A stretch of DNA of 64,000 bases from Argyresthia goedartella. Taxonomy: Eukaryota > Arthropoda > Insecta > Lepidoptera > Argyresthiidae. Positions 52,251-62,402 of the stretch are shown here, in pieces. Where the stretch lies: assembly GCA_949825045.1 (NCBI GenBank), contig OX463807.1, positions 34,616,749 through 34,680,748 of the forward strand, written 5' to 3'. The notes below the pieces were generated by a model. That model was given only the letters and a program-made list of their open reading frames with translations. It searched no databases and was not told the origin of the DNA. Made by a program: the position numbers and the translations under genes. The first letter of the stretch is position 1. The number at the start of each line of letters is the position of its first letter.

Positions 52251-52350
52251 CTAGTGTATGTAACTGTACATAATTAGGCATTATGCAGCTGTCACATAAA
52301 CTACTATTACACGTTTGGATACCTAGGACTAAAATCGATTGTAAAATAGC

Positions 52351-52458
52351 CGGCGTATAAGTTGAGCCTCAATGGCGGCGTCTGCGCAGGGTAAAATGTA
52401 TATAAAACAGTCGTTTTTCCTGCACAGACGCCGCCGTTGTGGCTCATCTTATACGCCG
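52351..52458. repeat. 108-bp GC-rich inverted repeat
   Basis: 40-base arms with four mismatches (left arm CGGCGTATAAGTTGAGCCTC then AATGGCGGCGTCTGCGCAGG) around a 28-base AT-rich loop. Non-coding. Confidence 0.88.
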
Positions 52459-53222
52459 CGCATAATAATATGTATTGAAAGATTACATGAGTTTTGTTTT
52501 GTCACCTAAATAGTGGGATAAACCTAGCTTCAACCTCTACAATCAGGGAGTGTGTAGTTTTTAGTGATAACTGCAGTTTTGTTCACCTTGTAGATCAATA
52601 TCGTTAACAACACACCTTTCGTAATCCATTCACAATAACAAAATGCAGAACTACAAGTCAAAAAAATGCGCTGATATTCTTCCATCGGCTTAAGTCTGAA
52701 ATAACAGTGAGTGGATTTAAAAAAATACTTTCATTTTATAGTTGCTGCTATGGGTCTGACTGACTGACACTACAGTGTGGCTGCGTACTTTTTGCTAGCG
52801 ACCAATATTACTTTAAATACACATCGCATCGTTTTTCCCACACGTGGGTGTGGAGGCACTTTTAGGTATTTGCGACCACGCTACACCAATTCAAATCTCA
52901 TATTTGCAGTCCTATGACAAACAGAAAAGACAGTAAACATCAGTAATATTAGTAATAGACCTCGGCAGCCTTTGGGTGCAGAAACCAAGCGCCCGGAGTA
53001 TACCATCATTACTTGTTTTGCGGTTAATACAGGGTTTAAACCGCCAAATAGCCTTAAATACCCGTAGGCTTATTTTCCAATCAAGAAGTCGTTTGTAATC
53101 AAGAATTACACCCGCATAACTTTACCCACAGGCAACAAGAAGACAGCGTTTTTTGGGACAGCAGTAGAGAATTTGCGGTCCGCAACTTTGGTATAAAAAA
53201 ATCGGAAAATATAAACGGTCAA
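52459..53222. other. No recognisable feature
   Basis: No gene or element recognised. Confidence 0.5.
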
Positions 53223-53970
53223 CTGCGGGTCGGACTGGCGCACAAAGGGTTCCGTACCCACTTGTGTAAATATAGGTTTGCTAAGTATATTTTAATACAC
53301 TGGCCTGCAAAACTAAGTACAACACTTTTAAAATTAGCATTTTTTCTAAACTGTATAGTTTGAAATAGAATAGATATCTAATGAAACTTGTAAAAGTTAG
53401 AAATTTAATATAAAAAAAAACTTTCTATAGCAAATTTCATTAGCTTTTTTCCTAAACTATAGACCAAAATTAAACTCTTTTTCGAGTCCCTTTTTCTTCG
53501 AAAACATATCTTGTGTTCTTAAAAAGTTATTGCAATTTTAAAAGTGTGATGTAAAGTTGTGATGAAGTGTGTGTTTTGCAGGCCAGTGTAGTTCGTCCAT
53601 CACGCTCATATGCTTGTACAGTTTTACTATATTTCTTTCGTTTTGTAACTAAATTTACTGCTTTCGGATTTTTCTAAAGATAATTGAGAAGATTTGTGTT
53701 ACAAGACCTTGCTTCGTGCCAAATGTCATGATTCTATGTCAACGGAAAGAACCAACAATGGAAGGAAAAATTCCCTTGCGAGTATCAAGAAAATTCAGCG
53801 ATATAAACGGGCGTCTATTGCGTTGACCTGAAAGATTTTTTTCAAGACCACAGACCTGAGCAATTGATATTAATTTAAACTTGATATCTCCACGGGTTCC
53901 TCCTAGTCGGACGGACAACGAAATGATCCTACAAGGGTTCTTTTTTTCCTTTTGAGATACGGCACCCTAA
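53223..53970 (+). repeat. Lepidopteran dispersed repeat (AAGGGTTCCGTACC type), split by MITE
   Basis: Starts GCGGGTCGGACTGGCGCAC and AAAGGGTTCCGTACCC and ends GTCGGACGGACAACG, AAGGGTTCTTTTT and ACGGCACCCTAAAA. These are the ends of a repeat that also occurs at 56884-57802 and, partly, at 55850-56003. The class is not known to me for certain. Confidence 0.7.
53298..53588. mobile_element. Tc1/mariner-type MITE, 291 bp
   Basis: TA on both sides (53296-53297, 53589-53590). Terminal inverted repeats CACTGGCCTGCAAAAC, plus an inner inverted pair ACACTTTTAAAATT. No coding capacity. It needs a transposase supplied by another element, and the Tc1-like element at 46638 has different ends. Confidence 0.85.
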
Positions 53971-54179
53971 AAGCACAAAAAGTATCCTCACCACACTACA
54001 GTAGGTTAATGGTAAGTTCTCCAGGCAATGCAGCTTAGTATGGATATCAGCTTCCTACTTACATTACGTTCGCGAGTCTGTTACCAATAGTGCATCGACC
54101 AACACACTTATACCTATAAAGTTAAAATTTGGGTTATTAATTGTGATTCTAACGAACTTTATCAGCTTCTATTCTATTT
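53971..54179. other. No recognisable feature
   Basis: Short non-coding spacer. Confidence 0.5.
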
Positions 54180-55005
54180 GGTATAACTTTTGTGAACCAC
54201 CACTTAAAATAGTTATTTGTGTCACAAGGGAGCAAAATGATGTATTTACGGCAAGGGCGGTACATTGAATCCAGAGTGAAGGGAAGGATTCTACGATAGA
54301 ATCCTGAGCGTAACGAAGGATTCAAGCGTTAACGCCCATGACGAAAATAATTTTGCTCCTGTGTGGCACATACAACTTTCACACCGACTATGAGGAAAAT
54401 TTAAATAAATGCTCTTAAAAAATGAAATAACTGTACTTTGAATTATACTTTCACCACTTTTACAGATATTGAACAACGTAGACAAAACTTTTCTTTATAA
54501 TGGCGGATTGTGAAGGATTAGGCAAAGGTCACCACAGATAAAATATTCCTGTGTACTTTTACTTATGTGTAAAAATAATCTAATCCAATATTACAATGGT
54601 TTCGGATATCAATATTCATTATATCACAATGACATTCATCGATAGTTTTGATTTCAGTAAAAAAAAAAATTGTGACATTTTTTTTTAAACATTATGAAAA
54701 GTTCATAAATTTTCATATAACGTTGTTAAAGTTAAAACTTGAAACATGTTCGTTTTTAATCGACTACGACATCGTAGTCGATTGTAATGTAATTTCATAA
54801 TTACATTCTATTATTTTAATCTGTGTTCAATTGGCACATTGCCTAAATGCTACATGCCAATGAATAAATTAAAAAAGTAGCTTGAACAGAAAAGTAGCAT
54901 TTTGCTCCCTTTCGTCGTGGAGCAAAACTTACTTTTCCGAATGAAAGGTGTGAAAAAATATTTTTTGCACCTCTAGGTGGTGGTTTGCACATAGGTATAA
55001 TTAAT
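54180..55005. repeat. Possible large inverted-repeat element with inner fold-backs
   Basis: Imperfect inverted ends (GTATAACTTTTGTGAACCAC at 54181, and AGGTGGTGGTTTGCACATAG near 54972) bound about 820 bases. Inside, 54210-54372 folds back on itself around GGATTCTACGATAGAATCC. The 26-bp palindrome AATCGACTACGA/TCGTAGTCGATT lies at 54758-54783. The motif GAGCAAAA recurs several times. It may be one composite DNA element. The outer pairing is weak. Confidence 0.4.
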
Positions 55006-55282
55006 TACTTTTACAAATTAATGACGAAAATATCTGAGCAACCCACCACCCAAAAATGAAGTTGCTTTGATCAAATCAGTTCCACGGTTGATCAGACCTT
55101 GTTTTTGCGATCTAGCCGTGATGCGAAATATAGTGAGGAAACCTTATATCTAAGGAGATATCAAGGTTTTCTCATGATATTGCCCATGCATACATCCTAT
55201 GGAGCCTCGACGACCAGCCCCTATCTACATCTATCTGGCAGATCTGGCTATGCGTAGGCGCAGTCTGTGCATCTGGCCCATA
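55006..55282. other. No recognisable feature
   Basis: Non-coding spacer upstream of the RTE-like fragment and amidase exon 1. Confidence 0.5.
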
Positions 55283-55440
55283 CATTTGTTCAAGCCTATT
55301 TCCCGGAAGACGGGTAGGCAGAGACTAAAAACCTCCACTTGCTACGATCCTGGCATACATCTGCCCCTTCCTTAACATTAATTAGTCCCTTCATACAAGC
55401 TCCCTGGTTACGGCCACTTCTTATTTGCCCCTTCCACTAA
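55283..55440 (-). pseudogene. RTE-like family B, C-terminal scrap
   Basis: On the minus strand the bases match the end of the copy at 57480-57640 (GCTTGTATGAAGGGACTAAT, GCCAGGATCGTAGCAAGTGG, TCTCTGCCTACCC). It lies 60 bases upstream of the amidase exon, in the opposite orientation. Confidence 0.75.
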
Positions 55441-55498
55441 CAAAAAAATGCAGCTGGCATCCCATATGAGAAAAAAATCCTATGTTTATTTGTGCAGC

Positions 55499-55669
55499 AT
55501 GGAGCTGGGAGTGCTCTTGCTGGGAGTATTCCTTCGCCTTATGAACTGGCTGCTGGCGCCGTTGCTCTGGGTGGCGGCGGGAGGGCGGCGCGGATCAGTG
55601 CCGCCTGACTCCCGCCCTGAGCTGCTGATGGGCGCGAGGCAGCTGGCTGACTGCATACGAAGAGGGGAG
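55499..55669 (+). CDS. Fatty-acid amide hydrolase 2-like amidase, first coding exon
   Basis: Encodes MELGVLLLGVFLRLMNWLLA, a hydrophobic N-terminal anchor, then PPDSRPELLMGARQLADCIR and RGE at a GAG|GTTAGT donor (55669/55670). Joined in phase 0 to the exon at 58470 it gives RRGELTSEEVVTSYIDRIKR, the N-terminal signature I know from FAAH2-type amidases. These are membrane-bound serine hydrolases of the amidase signature family that cleave fatty-acid amides. I prefer the ATG at 55499 to the in-frame one at 55448, because TTTATTTGTGCAG just before it could be a splice acceptor and the shorter start fits the family. The catalytic Lys-Ser-Ser residues lie in later exons. Confidence 0.8.
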
Positions 55670-55782
55670 GTTAGTACTACAGTTAGTTAACTAGTTAGTT
55701 CAATCTAGTTCACTTAATTTTTTTGTAGGCAATTTTTTTTATTAGTCTACTTACACACAATTTACTACAATATATTTTCATA

Positions 55783-55849
55783 ATGACGATTGCTAAGTAT
55801 ATGTAAATATCTACAGTAAAGAAGACATTTGGAATTTGGAATTTGGTCT
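55783..55849 (+). repeat. LINE family A 3' tail only
   Basis: ATGACGATTGCTAAGTATAT, GTAAATATCTACAGTAAAG and a (TTGGAAT)n tail match the very end of the copy at 60171-62402. Fewer than 70 bases were inserted. Confidence 0.8.
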
Positions 55850-56003
55850 TGAATTATGTTGCGGTTATAAGGATAATATTTTTGCAGAAGATTTCAAGAC
55901 TCTTATCATTCCTGAGAAAAGTGCCTGTGACAGACAGACGGACGGACGGACACGCGACTGATCTTATAAGGGTTCCTCCTTTTGATGTGTGGAACCCTAA
56001 AAA
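55850..56003 (+). repeat. Lepidopteran dispersed repeat, 3' end
   Basis: GTGACAGACAGACGGACGG, ATAAGGGTTCCTCCTTTTG and GGAACCCTAAAAATC match the end of the repeat also present at 53223 and 56884. The 5' part is missing. Confidence 0.65.
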
Positions 56004-56164
56004 TCAAATTACGATATTATCAGCTCTTACTCGCTGTTTTGCCGTGAGAAGTATTGACCGTCCAATGTAAAATCTTGCAAGTTTTTGAAATTAATATGCT
56101 AATATGTAAAATGAAGGTTAGGTCAGTCGGGTTTTAGTTTTTTGTCGTTCGGTGCAATTCTATT

Positions 56165-56400
56165 CTAGACGACCTCTGTGGCGTTGCGGTTCGAGGCTCT
56201 GCCTACCAAACGAGAGGTCCCGGGTTCTAATCCAGGCTGGGGAAGAAAAAAAAAACAATGTCTTGGATAATGAATGTTCTGGTGGGTACCCCTAGAGTGA
56301 GGCCAGAAGCTATGTATATGTCGTAACAATATCGTAGAATTGACTATATCATGATATAGCCAGCCATGGTTGAATTAGAACTTTCATTAAACGAATAAAT
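56165..56400 (+). mobile_element. SINE-like element with tRNA-like head
   Basis: An A-box-like TGGCGTTGCGGTTCG (56180s) and a B-box-like GGTTCTAATCC (56223) are spaced as in a tRNA. An A-rich run follows, then an unrelated body to about 56400. The stems do not pair well enough for a working tRNA. Confidence 0.5.
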
Positions 56401-56404
56401 ATTT

Positions 56405-56620
56405 TAGGGCAAAACACTGCGGTAGCTTAGGTGAAGACTAAAGGGGGCGAGCGCAGCGAATCCCCAGAATAGTCTCCGTGTTAGGTTAACATGTAAGAAC
56501 AAAAGAAACGCAAATTCTAAACCCTGTCGGTCTGGTTTACAATTTGTCGATAGTTTACATTATAAACGTTATAAACGTTACTTTATAAACTAATGGTTTT
56601 GACAAGCTTACGGTGACATA
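56405..56620 (+). repeat. Dispersed repeat R1, copy 2
   Basis: Begins GGGCAAAACACTGCGGTAGC, holds AAAGGGGGCGAGCGCAGCGA, and from 56463 matches 40655-40805 (CGTGTTAGGTT, GGTTTACAATTTGTCGATAG). The first 80 bases are inverted relative to 51165-51245. Confidence 0.65.
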
Positions 56621-56980
56621 TATATGTTTATGTGTTATTTCTGTACTTATGTTTGTCATACTATTTGTCACCTCCGACAGTACAGTAAAGACGGAATTAT
56701 TGCTGAGAGTGTTGCAATTGCAACAAAGATATGTGAGGCTAAATTAAAATTTGACGTGTATATTATATTTGTAAATATTTACAGAACTATACTATACTAT
56801 ATAGAACTTTTGTATCTTGTATCTTGAACGTACTAAAGTAGTGTGCATCCCACGGCACGGCAATGAAAATATGTAGAAATCTGTTAAGTGCGAGTCGGCC
56901 TCGCACACGAAGGGTTCCGTACCATCGTACAAGAAAACATAACCACTAAAAATAATAAAACAAAAAGAGAATAATATTAT

Positions 56981-57058
56981 CTCCGAACGTGGATTCGAAC
57001 CCAGAACCCTAGGATTGTGAAACCGATATCAAATCAATTGCGCCACCACAATCAACAG
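56981..57058 (-). other. tRNA-like sequence (SINE head or tRNA pseudogene)
   Basis: The minus strand has an A box TGGCGCAATTG and a B box GGTTCGAATCC about 45 bases apart. The T stem pairs poorly, so I do not call a functional tRNA. Confidence 0.45.
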
Positions 57059-57227
57059 TTTAGCCGCGATCTAAATCTACGATCCTATTTGATTCATGTT
57101 ATGGTTTGTTATATCACGGGGGGTGTTAATACGCGTCTCTTGTATGGGGATCACCTTTAATTTATAAAATCTCGTCTAGTTATTTGTTGCTGCAGCGGCA
57201 ACAGAAATACACATTCTGTGAAATTTT

Positions 57228-57662
57228 GATTATGAGATTATGAGGACTTTGGAAGTATATGTGGAGTAACATTGAAAGATAGATTGAAGAATGAAGTTAT
57301 AAGGGAACGCTGTGGATTGAAAGAAGATATAGTGACAAGGATACAGAAAGGCCAGCTTAGATGGTTTGGTCACGTTGAAAGGATGAATGAAAGGAGATTG
57401 ACGAAACAGATTTATACAGCGGGTGTGAAAGGAGCCGTCGGGTGGGGACGCCCAAGAAGGTCCTTTAGAGACCAAATCTGCGATTTGTTAGCGAAGGGGC
57501 AAATTCGAAGTACCCGTAACCGGCGAGCTTGCATGAAGAGACTTATGAATGTTGAGGAAGCGAGAGATGTACGCCAGGATCGTAGCAAGTGGAGGTCTTT
57601 GGTCTCTGCCTAACTCTCTTCCGAGAAATAGGCATGAGCATATGTATGTTTGTATGTATTTA
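57228..57662 (+). pseudogene. RTE-like family B fragment with 11-bp target duplication
   Basis: Perfect TGTGAAATTTT on both sides (57217-57227, 57663-57673). The piece is 5'-truncated and encodes only the C-terminus: LKNEVIRERCGLKEDIVTRI, QLRWFGHVERMNERRLTKQI, GAVGWGRPRRSFRDQICDLL and RNRRACMKRLMNVEEARDVR (frame 57272-57613). It ends in a TATGTATG-type tail. It is far better preserved than the copies at 15807 and 55283. Confidence 0.9.
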
Positions 57663-58469
57663 TGTGAAATTTTCAACTCTACCTAGTACGGTTCATGAGA
57701 TACAGCCCGCTCACAGAGCGACAGAAAGGACAGACGGACGGACGGACAGCGGAGGCTTAGTAATAGGACCCTGTTTGGGGCCCTTCATGTACCCTAAAAA
57801 AGGGGACTAGGATTTATTGCTTATCTGGCTTTCAAGAAACCCGACGGATTAGGCTTATTGGCTAATTTTGGAGCACTTCGCTGATTTCCAATTGCACCCC
57901 GGGCTGAACAAACACCCAGTTTAATTAGACACTTACATCAATTGTAGTTGACAAATGGACGGACATACATCCACGTATTAGATGCGGTTCGCTGGAATGT
58001 ATAATCACTTCTTGTTTTTAATCAATACGATTAATATGCAATTAGTGTTCAGGTATATCCAAGGCGTATCTACTTACCCATATAATGTCACACTTTAGTC
58101 CGCTTTTTAAAAACTGTTCTAGAGATGACTTTTGTAAGTTCTACAAAAGTCTGACCATTATTTTCTGATGGATCAAAGCACTGCTACCGAGAAGTACATT
58201 TTGCGGGGTTCTTTCAAATTACAACCTTTTTAATTATGCCTTTTGTACAAAATCACAATGGAATTGAAACACGCTCGTGCCGTGGCTGCGCCAACTCTTG
58301 TCTAGATTCTATGTTGATTGTGCAAGCCTTTGCCGTCGCAATGAATGAAAACTTCGTTTAGATAACCTTATATCACCGATATATAGATCATAATTTTGAA
58401 GTTAGTACAAGAGCACGAATAAACTAAAAAAATGCATTTTTTTTTATAAATAAACTCATATCATTCCAG

Positions 58470-58680
58470 TTAACCAGCGAAGAGGTAGTCACATCCTACA
58501 TCGACCGAATCAAACGCGTCAACCGTCTAATCAACGCGGTAGTCGAGGAGCGCTACAGAGAGGCTTTGGCGGAAGCCCGGGACGCAGACCGAAAGCTGTC
58601 TGCAGCAAGGAAGAGCAATACCAACACACCGGAGTTATTGGGTGTGCCGTTCACGGTGAAGGAGAGCTGCTCCCTGGCAG
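58470..58680 (+). CDS. Fatty-acid amide hydrolase 2-like amidase, second coding exon
   Basis: After a TCATTCCAG acceptor the exon reads LTSEEVVTSYIDRIKRVNRL, INAVVEERYREALAEARDAD and LLGVPFTVKESCSLAG. The last block contains the lysine (in TVKES) that is the first member of the amidase-signature Lys-Ser-Ser triad. The exon ends in phase 1 at GCAG|GTAAAA (58680/58681). A second donor, TTAG|GTAAGT, lies 24 bases further (58704/58705) in the same phase and would add eight residues. Base composition is much richer in G and C than the surroundings, as in a real exon. The gene continues beyond what I can recognise in this window. Confidence 0.88.
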
Positions 58681-58864
58681 GTAAAACTACGTTCGGGTTT
58701 TTAGGTAAGTTTGATTAGCATGTAATCGGACCGACACTTTGCAGATGGGAATTAGCCAACCAGTAGATATATTCTGATATCTCTGACAGACAGGTTGTTG
58801 TTTTGTAAAGTGACGCCTGATTCAGTGTTGGTTGTTTAAAAATACTTTTAAAATAAACTTCATT

Positions 58865-59100
58865 AATTTAGCCCATTAATGTCTGCACCGAGGGCAACAG
58901 GCCAAGATTGAGCCATACTCCACCACGTTTAACGACAGTATTGATAGTAGCTGGGACCTACAGCTTAACCTTAACGTGTCATCCGAAACACTGAATGTCC
59001 GAAAATGTACATAAGATAAATTAATTATCTCATGGTCAGGTTTCTGAACCTGCATCTCCTGTGTGAGAAGCAAGCGTGAAAACCGTTAGAGCATTTACCA
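58865..59100 (-). mobile_element. Lepidopteran SINE
   Basis: The minus strand begins with a decayed tRNA-like head (TCTAACGGTTTTCACGCTTG, then B-box-like GGTTCAGAAACC). The body TTCGGACATTCAGTGTTTCG, GATGACACGTTAAGG and GTGGAGTATGGCTCAATC is one I associate with common lepidopteran SINEs. The head closely resembles that of the SINE at 46398, but the tail differs. Confidence 0.75.
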
Positions 59101-59199
59101 ACAAAAACTTATCTCTACACTATTATAAAGAGGAAAGATTTGCATGTTTGTAACGAATAAACTCAAACTTGTTAACGACTGTCGTCTTTTTTTTCTTGC

Positions 59200-59610
59200 C
59201 ATAAGTCGCAGGTGCGGCTCTAGATTCCCGTGCACACGTTTGCGACTTTCTAGCTCTATTTTTCAGCAAGGCGCTGCGAGCGTTCGGCGCTCGATTGTCG
59301 TTCGTATATCAATGATGATCTGGCATTTTATTCTGCAGGACGAAGTGAACGTTCGGCGCTACATTTCCTTGCCCGTGCTTGCGAGTTTCTAGGTCTTTTT
59401 TTTAGGAACAGCACTGCGAGCTCTTGGTGCTCGACTGTCATTCGTATAGCTGTGATGATCTCGCATTTTCTTCTGTTAGACGAAGTGAATATTTGGCGCT
59501 CCATTCCCTTGCGCGTGCTCGTGAATTTCTGTCTCTATTTTCAGCAAGGCGCTGCGAACGTTCGGCGCCAGATTTCCTCGATTGCGACGCGTACTCTCTT
59601 TGACTTGCGA
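59200..59610 (+). repeat. 140-bp imperfect tandem repeat
   Basis: About 2.8 units. CGAAGTGAA recurs at 59341 and 59481, and TGATGATCT, CAGCA(A)GGCGCTGCGA and GTTCGGCGC recur in step. GC-richer than the surroundings. Frames through it show no known domain. Confidence 0.8.
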
Positions 59611-60170
59611 GATCTGAATTTTCGGAAGAAGATTCTCAGATAAGAAGATAAGAAATAATAAGAAAGATAAAGAAGAGTTAAGACAGTAATGTCAATTCAA
59701 TAAAAAATCTACAGTAAATTTAAAAATACCTGTCTGGCTAATATTTTTGGCCAAGGGTGATTAGTAACTGTTTAAAATGTAGTAGTGGCTCGTCTTAAAC
59801 GTAATCGGTATAAATAAGTCTTTTTCAAAGCGGGCGATATCAAGACCATAAAATTCTACCATTAATTGCCGTAAAATGTATCACCCGGTGACCCCTACAC
59901 TAGGCAAGCCTGTGTCTTGGGAATGTAATTGTCGAGGAGATGCCGTTACACACCAGTTACGTTGCAGACAAGATCACTTTTCTACCAGTTGAACTGTGGC
60001 CGAGATTCCTTTTTAGACCAGTTGAATTGTAGACGAGATGCAACTTAGACGATTTTCTATTTATATGAATTCTCAGTTACGTTTTAGACGAGATGCTACA
60101 TTAGACCAGCACCATTTTAAAAGAGATGATATAGAACTTGTGATAGATAAATATATATGTATGAATAAAT
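59611..60170. other. No recognisable gene; short degenerate repeats
   Basis: Contains several loose copies of ACCAGTTGAA[TC]TGTAG / TAGACGAGATGC between 59950 and 60110. Nothing coding. Confidence 0.5.
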
Positions 60171-62143
60171 TTGCCAGTACCGGATTTTAATGAACAGAAA
60201 CCGAACAAAATCTATTCAGACTTCTTCAACATTATTGAAAAACAATTCGATAAAGTTTTTAAATTAAAGAAAGTCAGTGACAAAAAATTTCATGACTATG
60301 TTAAAAAATTGGTTTGTAGAACTGCAAAAACTTTACACATTAATAGAAAAATACAAAACTCAAATAATATAATGAAAATGGTTTGGAAAATCATAAACCG
60401 TGAAACTGGCAAAGTTATACCAAGGGATAATGATTTCTGCTTAAAGATAGGTGATGATGTTGTTAAATCCAACGCTGAGGTAGCTCGAGCTTTTGAAACA
60501 TTCTTCACCAATGCACCCTTACTCATAACAGAGCGTCTAAATTCATCTCCATATGAAGCAGAGGCTTTATTAAAAAATAGCACTAGCATCAGTAATGTAG
60601 ATTTCAAATTTCATCATGTATATCCCCAGGATATTGTCAAAACGTAAAGATTACTTAACTTAAAAAATACTAAAGACCTGTGGGGTATATCAGTCAAAGT
60701 CATTGGTTCAATAATACTTGTTATAGCCCCACCTAGCTTATATATTTAATAAATGTGTTGATGATGGCGCTTTCCCAGACCTCATGAAACACAGTAAACT
60801 TATACCTCTGTACAAGTCGGGAGACAAGGGTGATCCGTCAAATTTCAGACCAATATCGGTTCTTCCAGCACTAAGTAAAATTTTTGAAAAGATTATACTC
60901 AATCAAATGCTCTCACATTTCAACCGTACAAAACAACTCCACGCCAAGCAATACGGTTTCACTAGGGGTAAATCGACTACGGATGCAGGTATTACCCTTA
61001 TATCTCATATTTATTCTGCATGGGAAGCCGCACAGGATGCTATCGGTGTTTTTTGCGATCTGTCGAAGGCATTTGATTGTGTTGATCATGACACGCTACT
61101 AATGAAATTAAATAATTACGGAGTTAGAAATAAAGCGTTGGATCTACTAAGATCATACCTAAGCAATAGAATTCAAAAGGCTGAAGTCAACGGCGTTAAA
61201 TCTGATGGATCGGGGGTAAAAATTGGCGTTCTACAAGGTTCCATATTAGGCCCTTTCTTATTCCTGGTATATATTAACGATCTGCCTTTTATGGTGGAGA
61301 AATTGACTAACATAGTGTTGTTTGCTGATGATACTTCACTGGTCTTCAAAATTGAAAGACAAAAAGAAGATTTTAATGATGTCAATAAAGTATTATCTTT
61401 ACCCTTGAATTGGTTCACAGTTAACAATTTATTGTTAAATGCTGGTAAAACCAAATGTATCAAATTCTCACTTCCAAATGTCAGGCAAGTTGGGACCAGT
61501 TTAGTGTTGGACAGAAATACGTTAGAATTAGTAAATGACGTGAAATTTCTTGGAATAACCATTGATAAAAAATTGCAGTGGGGACCCCACATAGATAAAT
61601 TGGCTGGTAAATTAAGTTCTGCGGCTTACGCTGTTAGGAACATCAGACAAAACACGGATCTAGGCTAGTATATTTTAGTTACTTTCATAGTGTCATGTCC
61701 TATGGTATCTTGTTGTGGGGGAAAGCAGCGGATATTCAAACTATTTTTATTTTACAGAACAGAGCTATTCGAGCAATTCATAATTTAAAACGCACAGACT
61801 CCTTAAGAGAGCTTTTTAAAGAAATTGACATACTAACTGTAGCTATATAATGTATGTAGAAAATATAATGTATGTACGCAAGAACCTTACAAAATTTCCC
61901 AAACTTAGCGATAGCTGTAATGTTAACCTAAGAAATAATCACAGACTACTTGCAAACCGGTTTAGACTCGCGAAGGTTAGCAATTCTTTCAAGGGTCAAT
62001 GCATTCTCTACTACAACAAGATACCTCTGGAGATCTTGAAATTGCTATTTGAGCAATTTAAAAACCATGTTAAAGCGACTTTGTCGAAAAAGGGATATTA
62101 CAATGTTCAAGATTACTTAAATGATGGGACTGTATGGGGTTAA
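60171..62143 (+). pseudogene. LINE family A reverse transcriptase, few breaks
   Basis: The linker has NIMKMVWKIINRETGKVIPR and ARAFETFFTNAPLL. After a frameshift and stop near 60645 reverse transcriptase reads NFRPISVLPALSKIFEKIIL, QYGFTRGKSTTDAGITLIS, IGVFCDLSKAFDCVDHDTLL, GVLQGSILGPFLFLVYINDL (P to L in the PQG motif) and NIVLFADDTSLVFK, the intact catalytic box. FLGITIDKKLQWGPHIDKLA ends the palm and thumb. A small deletion at 61660-61672 removes DVATS. The C-terminal frame then ends KKGYYNVQDYLNDGTVWG, after a duplicated ATAATGTATGTA near 61848-61875. Not functional, but lightly decayed. Confidence 0.9.
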
Positions 62144-62402
62144 TCTGGCTCAACACAGACCTTGCTGTTAATTATTTTGTAATTATTTATTCCTGCTTAT
62201 TAATTATGATAATGACTAAATATTATACTTTGTATTAGTTAAGCATAAGCAATTTTTAAAAAGAGATCTAAAAATCAATCTGTGGGAGTTTCTTCGCCCT
62301 CTTCTCCAACAGTGGTCCAATGTAGAGAAGTGGCAAAAATGACGATTGCTAAGTATATGTAAATATCTACAGTAATAAAGACATTTTGAATTTGAAATTT
62401 GG
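60171..62402 (+). mobile_element. LINE family A, copy 3 (best preserved of the family)
   Basis: A 5'-truncated Jockey/CR1-like LINE: linker (60171-60647), reverse transcriptase (60784-61668), C-terminal domain (61672-62143), 3' untranslated region and a TTTGAATTTGAAATTTGG tail ending at about 62402. It has the same orientation as the amidase gene. Confidence 0.9.

Larger units (their letters stand above)
56884..57802 (+). repeat. Lepidopteran dispersed repeat, split by RTE-like insertion
   Basis: Start GTGCGAGTCGGCCTCGCACA then CGAAGGGTTCCGTACC; middle TTATTTGTTGCTGCAGCGGC and AACAGAAATACACATTCTGT; end CGGTTCATGAGATACAGCC, GACGGACGGACGGACAGCGG and TACCCTAAAAAA. The RTE-like piece at 57228-57662 interrupts it. 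A tRNA-like stretch sits inside at 56981-57058. Confidence 0.75.
55670..58469 (+). other. Amidase intron 1, filled with repeats
   Basis: A 2.8-kb intron (GTTAGT...TTCCAG) holding a LINE tail, two tRNA-like SINE heads, repeat R1, the lepidopteran repeat and an RTE-like insertion, each listed separately. 57803-58440 carries no recognised element. Confidence 0.75.

Noticed and set aside
56981..57058. Functional tRNA gene
   Set aside because: The A and B boxes are present but the T stem and acceptor pairing are poor, so a SINE head or pseudogene is more likely.
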